From positions 1-64,000 of the forward strand of contig NZ_QOCG01000029.1 of NCBI RefSeq assembly GCF_003318235.1: a stretch of DNA of 64,000 bases. The letters run 5' to 3'. This document shows, in pieces, positions 16,858-25,463 of this stretch; positions within the stretch are counted from its first letter, which is position 1, and every line of letters starts with the position of its first letter. Source of the stretch: Loktanella sp. D2R18. GTDB taxonomy: Bacteria; Pseudomonadota; Alphaproteobacteria; Rhodobacterales; Rhodobacteraceae. The translations under genes were made by a program, and so were the position numbers. Below the pieces are notes generated by a model. That model was not told the DNA's origin. It did no database searches and was given only the letters and a program-made list of their open reading frames with translations.

Positions 16858-17226
16858 ATGCGCAATGCCGCACTTACCCTTGGTCTGATCGCAGGTCTCA
16901 TGGGGATTTTTGTTGGGTTATTTGGCTACGGCTATGCCGAATTGACCGAACGTCACGCCGAGGTCAGCGATGTCTTCGGCGCGCTCGACAATCCCAGTTT
17001 TATTCGCTTCGCGAGCTTTATGGCCCCGCTTTTGGCCATCGCAGGTGGGGCAATGGCCAAGGCGCGTGCACTTTGGGGTGGCGGTTTGATGATCCTATCA
17101 GCGCTTTGTTTTTATGCGGCTTTTGGCTTTAACGTGGCGACGATGTTCCCGATTGGTTTTGCCGGGCTAGGCGGGATTTTAGCTGTCGCTGCAGGCAAAC
17201 CAGACGAGCCTAAGGCGCATTTTTGA
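16858..17226 (+). CDS. Small four-helix membrane protein of unknown function
   Basis: A 122-residue hydrophobic protein with segments at about residues 5-27, 50-66, 71-90 and 95-113. It has a soluble loop (ELTERHAEVSDVFGALDNP) between the first and second. AGGAG precedes the ATG by 7 bases. The family was not recognised. It overlaps the end of the convergent DoxX gene by 17 bp. It follows the second ArsC-like gene by 42 bp and could be co-transcribed with it. Confidence 0.65.
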   Translation: MRNAALTLGLIAGLMGIFVGLFGYGYAELTERHAEVSDVFGALDNPSFIRFASFMAPLLAIAGGAMAKARALWGGGLMILSALCFYAAFGFNVATMFPIGFAGLGGILAVAAGKPDEPKAHF

Positions 17227-17761
17227 ACAAGAAGCAGTCGGCGGAAATCGCGCCGGCCCCTTTGACCACCAAGATCGTCAGACATAGCACCCAAAACGCG
17301 CGTTGGTCCAAGATCAGCGCATCGGGAACCCGGTCGAACCACGCGCCAAGCGTGCCTTCATGTGCGATCCCGCCGTGGCCGTAAAGATCGGTCAGCGATT
17401 GCACGATGACAAACCCGATCATGCCAAAGGCTGCCAGACGGGTCAGCAAGCCAATCACGATCAGCATCGGCAGGATAAATTCAGCGACCGTGCCACCAAA
17501 TACGACCGCCCAGTGAAAGAATGAAAGCTGAGAGGTGTCATAGCCCGCAGCTTCCATCGCGCGCGGAAAAATTTGGACGTAGCCGCCTGACGATGGGCTG
17601 AAAATTCCAAATATCCCGTCACCTAATTTCGTTGTGCCTGATTTCCAAAAATAGCCAAGCAGCACCCCAGCAAACACAAGGCGTGCGAGGAAGGGGAGTA
17701 ACTGATCGCCAAAGCGGCTTAACTTCATAGCGATCCGGTCGAAGACTGCGGGCAATAACAT
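17210..17761 (-). CDS. DoxX family membrane protein of the bufferin-type operon
   Basis: A 183-residue DoxX-type inner membrane protein with about four membrane helices. RLVFAGVLLGYFWKSGTTKLG opens the DoxX domain, and FGGTVAEFILPMLIVIGLLTRLAAFGMIGF contains the family's conserved Glu. GAAAGG lies before the ATG at 17761, inside a possible longer start at 17776. It is the last gene of the minus-strand set with the DUF2282 precursor, DUF692 enzyme and DUF2063 protein. DoxX members occur in bufferin operons and may be linked to the redox step or membrane side of the pathway; that is inference. Confidence 0.85.
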   Translation of the reverse strand: MLLPAVFDRIAMKLSRFGDQLLPFLARLVFAGVLLGYFWKSGTTKLGDGIFGIFSPSSGGYVQIFPRAMEAAGYDTSQLSFFHWAVVFGGTVAEFILPMLIVIGLLTRLAAFGMIGFVIVQSLTDLYGHGGIAHEGTLGAWFDRVPDALILDQRAFWVLCLTILVVKGAGAISADCFLFKNAP

Positions 17762-17772
17762 GGAAGTACCTT

Positions 17773-18504
17773 TCAATAGATATCGGTCACGGCCGATTGG
17801 CCAAGCAAAAGCGCAAGGGTCACGCCCAAATCGAGTGTTTCGTCGGCGAGCGTGTCAGCCAAGGGTGACCCATCAATCAGCGCGCAAATGCATTTGGCTG
17901 CGGCTGCGTCGATCAGGTGGATCTGTGGGTCGAAACCCGCGCGTGTAATCAAAGCGCATTCTGGTTGCATGACGGGCTTGGGGGCTTCGGGCACCGTATT
18001 GGCAAGATAGATCGCGTGTATCGGGAAGTCTGACTTTACAACCTGAACTGCGGGTGCAAGCCGGAAACGCGAAGCCAGAAGGGCATCAGGTGCAAGCGCG
18101 CCAAGCACCTGAGGGTCAAGCGTTTGCGCATCGGCCGCGTGATAGGCGCGCCGCATAGCCAGTTCTAATTTTGCGATATCGGGCAAATATGGAAGGCTTT
18201 GTGCTGGCCCAAAGCGACGCAAAAATTGCGGCATCGCGTCGCCATAAAACATCATCAGGGGGGATTTTGGTGGGTGCTTTCGTAGATAAACACCTGCCAT
18301 CGCGCGAAAGAACTGATCGCCGACAAGTTTGCGGATCACCGGGAACGCGGCCTCTAGCGCGTCAGACAGGCTGACGGCAACGTTGTTGCGGTAGACGTCA
18401 AAGCGTTTGGTCGCTTGCGCGCCGTCCGGGTTACATAGGCCAACAGGGGCAAGGCGGTCGGGGTCCAATATTCCGGCTCGAAATGCTTCTTGGGATACAT
18501 TCAT
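17773..18504 (-). CDS. BufC/HvfC-type DUF2063 partner of the MNIO enzyme
   Basis: A 243-residue protein with the DUF2063 N-terminal domain ([45 protein letters not shown]) and a C-terminal domain that probably binds the precursor peptide. In characterised systems this protein brings the precursor to the DUF692 enzyme. Its ATG overlaps the DUF692 stop by 4 bp, and the DoxX gene starts within 12 bp of its end. The family call is strong; the exact name (BufC or HvfC) rests on the neighbouring precursor. Confidence 0.88.
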   Translation of the reverse strand: MNVSQEAFRAGILDPDRLAPVGLCNPDGAQATKRFDVYRNNVAVSLSDALEAAFPVIRKLVGDQFFRAMAGVYLRKHPPKSPLMMFYGDAMPQFLRRFGPAQSLPYLPDIAKLELAMRRAYHAADAQTLDPQVLGALAPDALLASRFRLAPAVQVVKSDFPIHAIYLANTVPEAPKPVMQPECALITRAGFDPQIHLIDAAAAKCICALIDGSPLADTLADETLDLGVTLALLLGQSAVTDIY

Positions 18505-19355
18505 GCCGGGATACCAGACAGCGCGCGCGCTGCACGCTTTGCTTCATCCGCAAGCGTGCCCCATTCAGGGACATCATTGTCCCATTCGATCAACAGCGGT
18601 TTTGGGCCGGCCCGCGCGAGCGTATAGTCCAACAGCGCCCAGACCGGATCAACGATAGCTTTACCGTGGCTGTCGATCAGCAGGGGAGCGCCTGTTTCGT
18701 CTTTATCTTCATCGTGGCCACCAAGGTGGATTTCACCCACGGCTTCGACGGGGAAGGCATCGATATAGGCCTGCGGTGAGGTCTTCAGGTTTGTCGCGCT
18801 AACAAAGACGTTGTTCACATCAAGCAACAATCTGCAGCCCGTGCGGGTCACGATTTCGCGCAAGAAATCGGGTTCAGAATAGGTGGATTCTGCGAAGGCC
18901 AGATAGCTAGAGGGGTTTTCAAGCAGCATTTGACGGCCAAGCGCCTCTTGAACTTGGGAAATATGGCTGGCGACCTTTGCAAGCGTTGTCTCTGTATAGG
19001 GTAGTGGCAATAGATCGTTCAGGAAATGGCTGTCATGCGTCGACCACGCGAGGTGTTCGGAAAAACTGGCTGGGTTGAGCCAATCAATAAGGTGTTTCAA
19101 CCTGCCCAGATGATCTGGGTCTAGATCGCCTTCTGATCCGATAGAAAGGCCAACGCCGTGCACGGAAATCGGAAAGCGTTCGGCAAGATGGCGCAATTGC
19201 GCTATCGGACGACCGCCATCACCCATGTAGTTTTCAGCGTGGATTTCGAGCCAACCCACGGGATCAGGATCTTTGATAATGTCGGCATAGTGCTGCGGTT
19301 TGTAGCCAACGCCGGGTAAGGCAGGAAGCGGGGCATCACGGGACTGGTCAAACAT
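18501..19355 (-). CDS. BufB/HvfB-type MNIO (DUF692) oxidative enzyme
   Basis: A 284-residue TIM-barrel protein of the DUF692 / multinuclear non-heme iron oxidase family, which modifies cysteines in RiPP precursors. Features include [45 protein letters not shown] and [14 protein letters not shown], which hold the conserved His, Asp, Glu and Asn iron ligands. AGGAG is six bases before the ATG at 19355. A strong hairpin separates it from the precursor gene upstream. With the DUF2282 precursor it is predicted to form thiooxazole-like groups from Cys, giving a copper-binding peptide. Confidence 0.92.
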   Translation of the reverse strand: MFDQSRDAPLPALPGVGYKPQHYADIIKDPDPVGWLEIHAENYMGDGGRPIAQLRHLAERFPISVHGVGLSIGSEGDLDPDHLGRLKHLIDWLNPASFSEHLAWSTHDSHFLNDLLPLPYTETTLAKVASHISQVQEALGRQMLLENPSSYLAFAESTYSEPDFLREIVTRTGCRLLLDVNNVFVSATNLKTSPQAYIDAFPVEAVGEIHLGGHDEDKDETGAPLLIDSHGKAIVDPVWALLDYTLARAGPKPLLIEWDNDVPEWGTLADEAKRAARALSGIPA

Positions 19356-19376
19356 CACTTGCTCCTAAGGTGGGGC

Positions 19377-19402
19377 GTAGGGTGGGTTTCAACCCACCCT
19401 AC
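19377..19402 (-). promoter_or_regulatory. Intercistronic hairpin between the bufferin precursor and its enzyme genes
   Basis: GTAGGGTGGGTT and AACCCACCCTAC form a perfect 12 bp stem with a two-base loop, 15 bases after the precursor stop codon and 22 bases before the DUF692 start. No T-run follows on the minus strand. It is better placed to limit read-through or protect the precursor mRNA than to terminate fully. Similar GTAGGGTGGGTT hairpins are dispersed in many genomes. Confidence 0.6.
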
Positions 19403-19417
19403 CATATTTGGGGGCGC

Positions 19418-19717
19418 TTATGCAGGGATGTCGCGCTCAAGCGCTTCAAGTGAACCCATGCGTGCAGAACCGTCAGCCATGTCTGGCAGTTCCATTGATG
19501 CGCATGTGCCTTCTGGAACAAGTGTCCAAGCGTTACCTTGGTAATCTACAGAAGATGTACCCGCACATGATGTACCTGGGCCAGCTGCACAGTCGTTTTC
19601 GCCTGCCAGTGAAACACCGTAGCATTTTTCATCAGCAGCGTGGGCAGTTGTTGCCATACCAGCAATCGCTGTTGCGACAGCAGAAGCGAGGACGATTGTT
19701 TTTGTTGTGTTGGACAT
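19418..19717 (-). CDS. BufA1-like periplasmic bufferin precursor (DUF2282)
   Basis: A 99-residue precursor with a Sec signal peptide ending at about residue 27-28 (TTAHAAD). Four cysteines follow at 32, 43, 51 and 72 within EKCYGV, ENDCAAG, GTSCAGT and EGTCASM, plus the family segment [16 protein letters not shown]. This is the DUF2282/BufA1 pattern. In the described Caulobacter system, as I recall it, the two central cysteines become 5-thiooxazoles and the outer pair forms a disulfide, giving a periplasmic copper-binding peptide. The C-terminal 27 residues (from [10 protein letters not shown]) are acidic. It is the first gene of the minus-strand operon, ahead of DUF692, DUF2063 and DoxX. Confidence 0.92.
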   Translation of the reverse strand: MSNTTKTIVLASAVATAIAGMATTAHAADEKCYGVSLAGENDCAAGPGTSCAGTSSVDYQGNAWTLVPEGTCASMELPDMADGSARMGSLEALERDIPA

Positions 19718-19897
19718 AAGACGTTCCTTTGTTTTGGATCAAATTTCGGACACCGCCAGTGAGCGGCGATGTCCAAAGATTAGCCGCTAGGATTGTTACT
19801 ATTCTATTCACAGAGGCGTGCATCACGCTGCCGTGAGGGGTTGTGTAGGCAAATTTCTGCGCGAATTTCACATCTGAGGTGCGGCTTTAGGCAAAAG

Positions 19898-19930
19898 AAA
19901 ACCCGCCGATCACAGGGATCGACGGGTTTG
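19898..19930 (-). terminator. Terminator after thrS
   Basis: AAACCCGTCGATC and GATCGGCGGGTTT pair on the minus strand (one G-T) around a short loop and are followed by T-rich sequence (TTTTC...). It lies about 23 bases after the thrS stop. Confidence 0.8.
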
Positions 19931-19952
19931 TTACAGGTCAAACGCCCGAATG

Positions 19953-21899
19953 TTACAAAAGGTCGGGTGCTGTGGCCGCTTTTTGTAGCTCGCTCACGAT
20001 TTCATCCAGAGATGTTACAGAAGTTCTGTTTTCACCCAGCCGACGCACAGTGACTGTTTTCTGTTCAACCTCGCGCGCACCCAAGGCCAAGATCACCGGA
20101 ACCTTACCGACAGAGTGCTCGCGGACCTTATAGTTGATCTTCTCATTGCGAGTATCGACCTCGGCCCGCACGCCAACGGCGCGTAGGGCGGCTGCGACCT
20201 CTTCGGCATAGTCATTTGCATCTGAAATGATCGATGCAACCACCACCTGACGCGGGGCGAGCCAGAACGGCAGTTTGCCTGCGTGTTCTTCGATCAAAAT
20301 ACCGATGAACCGTTCAAACGATCCCAATGTCGCGCGGTGCAGCATGACAGGGCTGTGCTTTTCACCATCGGCCGCGACATAGGTGCTGCTCAGGCGCTCG
20401 GGCATGTTGGTATCAACTTGCAGGGTCCCGCATTGCCAGTTCCGGCCAATTGCATCGGTCAGTGTGAATTCAAGCTTTGGCCCGTAAAACGCACCTTCAC
20501 CCGGCAGCAATTCGTAGTCATAACCCGCAGCGTTACAGGCCTCGCCCAGTGATTTCTCAAGGATGTCCCATGTCTCATCGCTGCCGATACGTTTTTCAGG
20601 CCGTGTGGACAGTTTGACCGACCAGTTCTCAAATCCAAGATCGGCATAGACACCCGCAAGGAACGAGATGAACTTTTTGGTCTCATCCTCAATCTGATCC
20701 ATCGTGCAAAAGATGTGACCATCATCTTGGGTAAACCCACGAACACGCATGATCCCGTGTAGCGCGCCCGATGGTTCGTAACGGTTACATGATCCAAACT
20801 CGGCCATGCGCAGGGGCAGGTCACGGTAAGATTTCATACCGGTGTTGAAGATTTGCACATGGCATGGGCAGTTCATGGGCTTAAGCGCATTGACCGTCTT
20901 TTCGCGCGCATGATCTTCGTCGACTTCGACGATGAACATGTTTTCTTGGTATTTATCCCAGTGGCCGGATTCTTCCCACAGCTTGCGGTTCACAACCTGC
21001 GGCGTGTTCACTTCGACATAGCCATCCGCGCGCTGTTTGCGGCGCATATAGTCTTGCAATTGTGTATAGATGGTCCAGCCGTTCGGGTGCCAGAACACTT
21101 GACCGGGGGCTTCTTCTTGCATGTGGAACAGGTCCATCTCGCGGCCCAGTTTGCGGTGGTCACGTTTGGCGGCTTCTTCCAGCATGTGCAGATGGGCTTT
21201 CAGCCCTTCTTTATTTGTGAAGGCCGCGCCATAGATGCGTTGCAGCATCGGGCGGTCGCTGTCACCGCGCCAATAGGCACCCGCGATGGACATCAGTTTG
21301 AACCCGTCAGCGGGGACTTGGCCTGTGTGCTGCAAATGCGGGCCACGGCACAGGTCTTGCCAATCGCCATGCCAATACATGCGCAGTGGCTCATCACCCG
21401 GAATGCTTTCGATCAGTTCGACCTTATAAGGCTCACCGCGGTCTTGATAATAGGCGATGGCTTTGGGGCGCTCCCAAATTTCGGTGCGGACTTCATCACG
21501 CTTGTTGATGATTTCCTTCATCTTCTTTTCGATGGTGGCCAGGTCGTCAGGGGTAAACGGTTCTTTGCGGTCAAAGTCATAATACCAACCGTCTTTGATC
21601 ACCGGGCCAATGGTCACTTGGACATCTGGCCAAAGTTCTTGCACCGCGCGTGCCATGATATGTGCCAGATCGTGACGGACGAGTTCAAGCGCGGGCTCGA
21701 GGTCTTTCATTGTGTTGATCGCGATGCGGCTGTCTGCATCAATCGGCCATTGCAAATCCCAATGCTGGTCATTGACCGTGGCAGAGATTGCTTTTTTGCG
21801 CAGGCTTGATGAGATGTCAGCGGCGACTTCGGCGGCGGTGATACCGGCCTTATAGACACGGCTATTGCCATCAGGAAAAGTAAGAGAGATTTGGGCCAT
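19953..21899 (-). CDS. thrS: Threonine-tRNA ligase
   Basis: A 648-residue class II synthetase. The N-terminal TGS domain (residues 1-60) is followed by the editing domain with [11 protein letters not shown] near residue 75 and the family's second metal-site segment [16 protein letters not shown]. The catalytic core has [29 protein letters not shown] (motif 2) and [21 protein letters not shown] (motif 3). An anticodon-binding domain ends the protein. Length is normal. It stands alone, with a clear terminator, between the bufferin operon and the MAPEG gene. Confidence 0.98.
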   Translation of the reverse strand: MAQISLTFPDGNSRVYKAGITAAEVAADISSSLRKKAISATVNDQHWDLQWPIDADSRIAINTMKDLEPALELVRHDLAHIMARAVQELWPDVQVTIGPVIKDGWYYDFDRKEPFTPDDLATIEKKMKEIINKRDEVRTEIWERPKAIAYYQDRGEPYKVELIESIPGDEPLRMYWHGDWQDLCRGPHLQHTGQVPADGFKLMSIAGAYWRGDSDRPMLQRIYGAAFTNKEGLKAHLHMLEEAAKRDHRKLGREMDLFHMQEEAPGQVFWHPNGWTIYTQLQDYMRRKQRADGYVEVNTPQVVNRKLWEESGHWDKYQENMFIVEVDEDHAREKTVNALKPMNCPCHVQIFNTGMKSYRDLPLRMAEFGSCNRYEPSGALHGIMRVRGFTQDDGHIFCTMDQIEDETKKFISFLAGVYADLGFENWSVKLSTRPEKRIGSDETWDILEKSLGEACNAAGYDYELLPGEGAFYGPKLEFTLTDAIGRNWQCGTLQVDTNMPERLSSTYVAADGEKHSPVMLHRATLGSFERFIGILIEEHAGKLPFWLAPRQVVVASIISDANDYAEEVAAALRAVGVRAEVDTRNEKINYKVREHSVGKVPVILALGAREVEQKTVTVRRLGENRTSVTSLDEIVSELQKAATAPDLL

Positions 21900-22025
21900 C
21901 TATTGGGCTCCTCGTCAGTTTGGCGCCCACGGAACGCCCGGTTGCGGGTTATGTGTGGGACGCAAAATGGAGCCAATAAAATCGGCTGTCAAGCAATGCC
22001 TGACAGCCGTTACGTTTCTTTGGGG

Positions 22026-22445
22026 TTAAGCGGCTGTAAAGACGGCATATCCCATGATCAAAATACACAGAACACCAAGGTTGTAGACAATCGGACGAAA
22101 CGGCATTTTCAGGAAGCCGGCAATCATGCCGAAAGCATGGATAACCCTGATCCAGAAAAATGCGATCGCCGCCCAATAGGTCAGCGCGGTGAAGCCATTA
22201 AGCCGGTCAACGATGAGCACCAGAATTGCAAAGGGCAGAAGCTGTTCCAGCAAATTCAGATGTGCACGATACGCGCGGTGAACCCACGCAGGAAGCATGC
22301 GTAAATCGTAGGGGCGTTCAAACGGATCAGGCGCATTTTGTAATGGCTCCATTTTCGAGATGCCGACAATATAAGGAATCCAGAGTAACCCAGCGAATAG
22401 CGCAAGGCACGCCAAGATTCCCAATTCTGCAGGAAGTGCCGCCAT
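22026..22445 (-). CDS. MAPEG family membrane protein
   Basis: A 139-residue protein with four membrane helices in the MAPEG pattern: an N-terminal helix, then a loop with ERPYDLRMLPAWVHRAYRAHLNLLE, and three further helices. The RAxxAHxN-like segment matches the glutathione-binding helix of eicosanoid and glutathione-linked MAPEG members. It follows the SRPBCC gene with a 1 bp gap and so belongs to the ArsR-SRPBCC operon. The substrate is unknown. Confidence 0.85.
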   Translation of the reverse strand: MAALPAELGILACLALFAGLLWIPYIVGISKMEPLQNAPDPFERPYDLRMLPAWVHRAYRAHLNLLEQLLPFAILVLIVDRLNGFTALTYWAAIAFFWIRVIHAFGMIAGFLKMPFRPIVYNLGVLCILIMGYAVFTAA

Positions 22446-22446
22446 T

Positions 22447-22893
22447 TCACATACCTTCCATCAAATATGCACCGCCAAAATGCGCGGGCTCACCCGTTTC
22501 GAGCCAAGTTTTGAGCCCAGCGAGGCTGCGCACCCAGCCATCACCGGTGCCGTCTGACGGATCATTGTTCAGGTCTTCATGTAACACGGTGAGGCAACAA
22601 AAATCCCCTTCGACAGCGATCTCATAGGTAATCTTTGATGGCGGCGCGTCGGGTTCCCATGTTGGCTCGAATGTCGTGACCAGTTTTGTCTTTGGTGTCA
22701 CCTCTAGGTCGCGGGCATAAAGCGTGGCCGTGCCGTCGGGCATCATATAGGTGACCTTGCCGTCAACGCGCTTGGCTGTTTGTTCAAGGAAATCGTAGTG
22801 CTGGAACTGATCGGGGTCCGTCAGCGCATCCCACAATGCGTCTTGGGTGCAGCGGATATAGGTTTGCATCATGAATTTTGGTTTGTCGGTCAT
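22447..22893 (-). CDS. SRPBCC (AHSA1-like) domain protein
   Basis: A 148-residue protein with one START-like AHSA1/SRPBCC domain: MMQTYIRCTQDALWDALTDPDQFQHYDF at the start, then TTFEPTWEPDAPPSKITYEI and a C-terminal helix with SLAGLKTWLETGEPAHFGG. It strongly resembles the second half of the ArsR-SRPBCC fusion just upstream (MQTFIRCTQDALWSALT), so the pair likely arose by duplication. The gene starts 14 bp after the fusion gene. The ligand is not known. Confidence 0.88.
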   Translation of the reverse strand: MTDKPKFMMQTYIRCTQDALWDALTDPDQFQHYDFLEQTAKRVDGKVTYMMPDGTATLYARDLEVTPKTKLVTTFEPTWEPDAPPSKITYEIAVEGDFCCLTVLHEDLNNDPSDGTGDGWVRSLAGLKTWLETGEPAHFGGAYLMEGM

Positions 22894-22907
22894 TGTTATG
22901 TCCTTTG

Positions 22908-23651
22908 TTACATTGCGGCTTTTAGCGCGGTGCCGGTTTCAAGGTATGATTTGAGAGAGGCAGCAAGACGCGCCCAGCCTTCGCCAAACCCTTCTTGGCC
23001 GGGGGCGATATCGTAATGTTCAATCGTCAGTTTGCATTGGCCGCCTTGGTCTTCGATCAAATAAACCATGTGGCTTGATGGGGCATCGGGGCCCATGAAC
23101 AAGGGTTCAAACGTCATCGCGATCCGCGATTTTGGGTCAAGCGCTGTCGTGATCTGGCGCAGCATCGCATCGCCATTGGGAAGAATGAACGCGGTGGGCT
23201 GGCCAACCTGCGCGTTGCCTTGCACAGCGTTGCAGGCAAAATGATAGGCGGCCATTTGGTCAGCTTCGGTCAGCGCCGACCAAAGCGCGTCTTGCGTGCA
23301 GCGAATGAAAGTCTGCATAACAAAATCGGGTTTTCCCATTTTCGTATCTCTTTCAAGTTTTTGTTTGAGTTCAGAAAGGTGCCGGGCCTGCGGTTGCAAG
23401 AACGGGGCAACCCAACGGTCCATCAGTTCCTGCAAGGGCAGGGCGTTTAAATAGTGGTATTTGAACCGACCTTGTTTGCGCGTGACGATTAGCCCGGCCT
23501 CTTCCAGCAGTTTCAGGTGTTTCATCACGCCAAAACGGCTCAGGCTCAGGTCTTGTTCGAGATCGCTCAGGCTTTGGCCGTCTTGGCGGCGCAGGCTATC
23601 AAGCAATGCGCGGCGCGTTGGGTCGTTGAGGGCTTTGAATATCTGGTCCAT
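22908..23651 (-). CDS. ArsR-family regulator fused to an SRPBCC domain
   Basis: A 247-residue two-domain protein. Residues 1-80 form an ArsR winged helix (KALNDPTRRALLDSLRR, then SLSRFGVMKHLKLLEEAGLI as the recognition helix). Residues from about 105 to 240 form an AHSA1/SRPBCC domain starting FVMQTFIRCTQDALW. No cluster of metal-binding cysteines is seen, so it is not an obvious metal sensor; the SRPBCC half could sense a hydrophobic ligand. It leads a minus-strand operon with a stand-alone SRPBCC protein and a MAPEG protein. A 32 bp imperfect palindrome lies 15 bp upstream of the start, a likely operator for itself and the divergent hydrolase genes. Confidence 0.88.
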   Translation of the reverse strand: MDQIFKALNDPTRRALLDSLRRQDGQSLSDLEQDLSLSRFGVMKHLKLLEEAGLIVTRKQGRFKYHYLNALPLQELMDRWVAPFLQPQARHLSELKQKLERDTKMGKPDFVMQTFIRCTQDALWSALTEADQMAAYHFACNAVQGNAQVGQPTAFILPNGDAMLRQITTALDPKSRIAMTFEPLFMGPDAPSSHMVYLIEDQGGQCKLTIEHYDIAPGQEGFGEGWARLAASLKSYLETGTALKAAM

Positions 23652-23665
23652 AGAATCGCTTATAA

Positions 23666-23697
23666 GTTACCTTATAGTCACGTGACAATAGAGTAAC
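23666..23697. promoter_or_regulatory. Palindromic operator between the ArsR-SRPBCC gene and the hydrolase genes
   Basis: A 32 bp dyad centred on the perfect palindrome GTCACGTGAC (23677-23686), with outer arms GTTAC at 23666-23670 and GTAAC at 23693-23697 and near-matching bases between. It lies 15-46 bp upstream of the ArsR start and 46-77 bp upstream of the divergent hydrolase. Binding by the adjacent ArsR protein is inferred from position. Confidence 0.65.
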
Positions 23698-23742
23698 CTA
23701 ATTGTGCTTGCAGAGCGGCTTGGCTTGTGATGCTGTCACGGC

Positions 23743-24504
23743 ATGAATGATCGAATAAACACCCCGTCCTTTGTCACGCCTCAAGGGCGCCAAATTGCTT
23801 ATCATCAGACCCAAGGCACCGGACCTACGGTGGTCTTTCTTGGCGGTTTCAAATCCGACATGGGGGGCACAAAGGCTGTTTATCTCGAAAATTGGGCACG
23901 CGACCAAGGGCGCGCATTCCTGCGGTTCGACTATTCCGGTCACGGCGAAAGCAGTGGGGAATTCACCGATGGGGCAATCGGCGATTGGTTCGAAGACGCC
24001 TGTGCGGCGCTGACCCTGATAGACGGGCCGCTTGTTCTGGTCGGATCGTCTATGGGGGGCTGGATTTCGTTGCAAGTCGCGCGCGCGATGCCTGAACGGA
24101 TCGCTGGGTTGGTCACCATTGCGGCCGCACCAGATTTTACCGAAGATAGCATGTGGGGTGGGTTTTCTGACGCGCAAAAGGCGGAATTGATGGCAGGGCA
24201 GGTGGCGCTGCCCTCTGAATACGGCGAACCCTATACCATCACGCGACGGTTGATCGAGGAAGGGCGCGACCGGCTTGTGCTACGCACGCCGCTTTCATTG
24301 CCGTTCCCGGTGCGGTTTTTGCAAGGCACAGCCGATGCCGATGTCGATATGGCCGTGGCGCTGCGGCTCTTGGGTCACGCGCAGGGGCCTGACATGCGGT
24401 TGACCCTTGTGGATGGGGCGGATCACCGGTTTTCAGACGATACCTGTTTGACGCTTATCGGGGATGCCGTATCAGAAGTGTTGAAAGCTGGCGGTGATGA
24501 CTGA
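23743..24504 (+). CDS. Alpha/beta hydrolase, ABHD10-like
   Basis: A 253-residue alpha/beta hydrolase. After the first strands it shows FLGGFKSDMGGTKA, FDYSGHGESSG and the nucleophile elbow LVGSSMGGWISL, with a C-terminal VDGADHRFSDD holding the likely His. The pattern resembles ABHD10-type esterases or thioesterases. Start: ATG at 23743 with only weak SD sequence. It is divergent from the ArsR-SRPBCC gene across the palindrome and overlaps or abuts the next hydrolase gene, so it may share its control. Confidence 0.85.
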   Translation: MNDRINTPSFVTPQGRQIAYHQTQGTGPTVVFLGGFKSDMGGTKAVYLENWARDQGRAFLRFDYSGHGESSGEFTDGAIGDWFEDACAALTLIDGPLVLVGSSMGGWISLQVARAMPERIAGLVTIAAAPDFTEDSMWGGFSDAQKAELMAGQVALPSEYGEPYTITRRLIEEGRDRLVLRTPLSLPFPVRFLQGTADADVDMAVALRLLGHAQGPDMRLTLVDGADHRFSDDTCLTLIGDAVSEVLKAGGDD

Positions 24505-24514
24505 GGGTGCACAG

Positions 24515-25369
24515 ATGGATATCGCAACAGTTGAAAAAGAGCTTGCCGATGCAGAGGCTCGTGTGCCTAAACTACGTCCCGGCTGTGAAGCGCGCATCGT
24601 TTGGGCGGATCAACCTGCCGTTAAAACGCCGCTTGTGATCCTGAATATTCACGGGTTTTCAGCCTCTCCGGCAGAGTTGCGCCCCTTGCCCGACCTTGTC
24701 GCGCAGGAATTGGGGGCGAATATATTCTTTGCGCGGCTCACAGGGCATGGCCAAGATGGCGCCGCGATGGGGGCTGCAACTCTTGCCGATTGGACCTGTG
24801 ACGTGGCCTTAGCCCTAGAGCGGGCACAGACCATCGGAGATGAAGTTATTTTGATGGGGTGTTCGACGGGATGCACATTGGCGACATTGGCGCTCGCTAA
24901 TGGCGCACATGCGAAAGCTGCAGTTTTCATTTCACCCAATTTTGGGCTGCGAAGCCGGATCGCGCAGACATTGTTGGATTTGCCGGGCGTGCGCCACTGG
25001 GGGCGCTATATCGTCGGCAAGACCCGCAAATTCACGCCGATCAACGAAGGCCACAGCGCCTTTTGGACAACCAGCTACCCGACCGAGGCACTGTATCCGA
25101 TGGCAGATGCTGTGCGCGCAGCGGCCCAAGCAGATCTGTCGCAGATCACGACGCCCGGACTGTTTGTGATGAATGAAGACGATATTGTCGTGCATCCGAA
25201 ATTGACGCGCAAGACAATGGCGCGTTGGGGGGGCGCAACCACAGAACATGTTGTGACGCCCGGTCCGGGGGACGATGAAAACGGCCATGTTATGGCGGGG
25301 GACGTGTTTAGCCCGAACCAAACAACGCCGCTTGCCCAGCGGATTTCAGCTTGGCTGCGGGAACTATAG
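24515..25369 (+). CDS. Alpha/beta hydrolase
   Basis: A 284-residue alpha/beta hydrolase from ATG 24515, which has GAGGG seven bases upstream; an ATG at 24497 overlapping the previous gene is also possible. Motifs: LNIHGFSASPAELRPL near the oxyanion loop, FFARLTGHGQDGAAM, the nucleophile elbow MGCSTGCTLA (Ser in G-C-S-T-G), a late Asp in FVMNEDDIVV and the His in DENGHVMAGD. The Ser-Asp-His triad appears complete. The substrate is unknown. It is the second of three hydrolase genes in tandem. Confidence 0.84.
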   Translation: MDIATVEKELADAEARVPKLRPGCEARIVWADQPAVKTPLVILNIHGFSASPAELRPLPDLVAQELGANIFFARLTGHGQDGAAMGAATLADWTCDVALALERAQTIGDEVILMGCSTGCTLATLALANGAHAKAAVFISPNFGLRSRIAQTLLDLPGVRHWGRYIVGKTRKFTPINEGHSAFWTTSYPTEALYPMADAVRAAAQADLSQITTPGLFVMNEDDIVVHPKLTRKTMARWGGATTEHVVTPGPGDDENGHVMAGDVFSPNQTTPLAQRISAWLREL

Positions 25370-25463
25370 ATGCGCAATAAGGTTGCCAGACCGGGGCGAT
25401 CGGGGCAAAGTTGACAAAACAATAGCCCGAAAGATTGGGCATGCTAGACAGGTCAACGCTTAA

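Noticed and set aside
20853-21809. Long open frame (318 codons) on the plus strand
   Set aside because: It is antisense to thrS, which is complete and strongly recognised. The translation has no family features.
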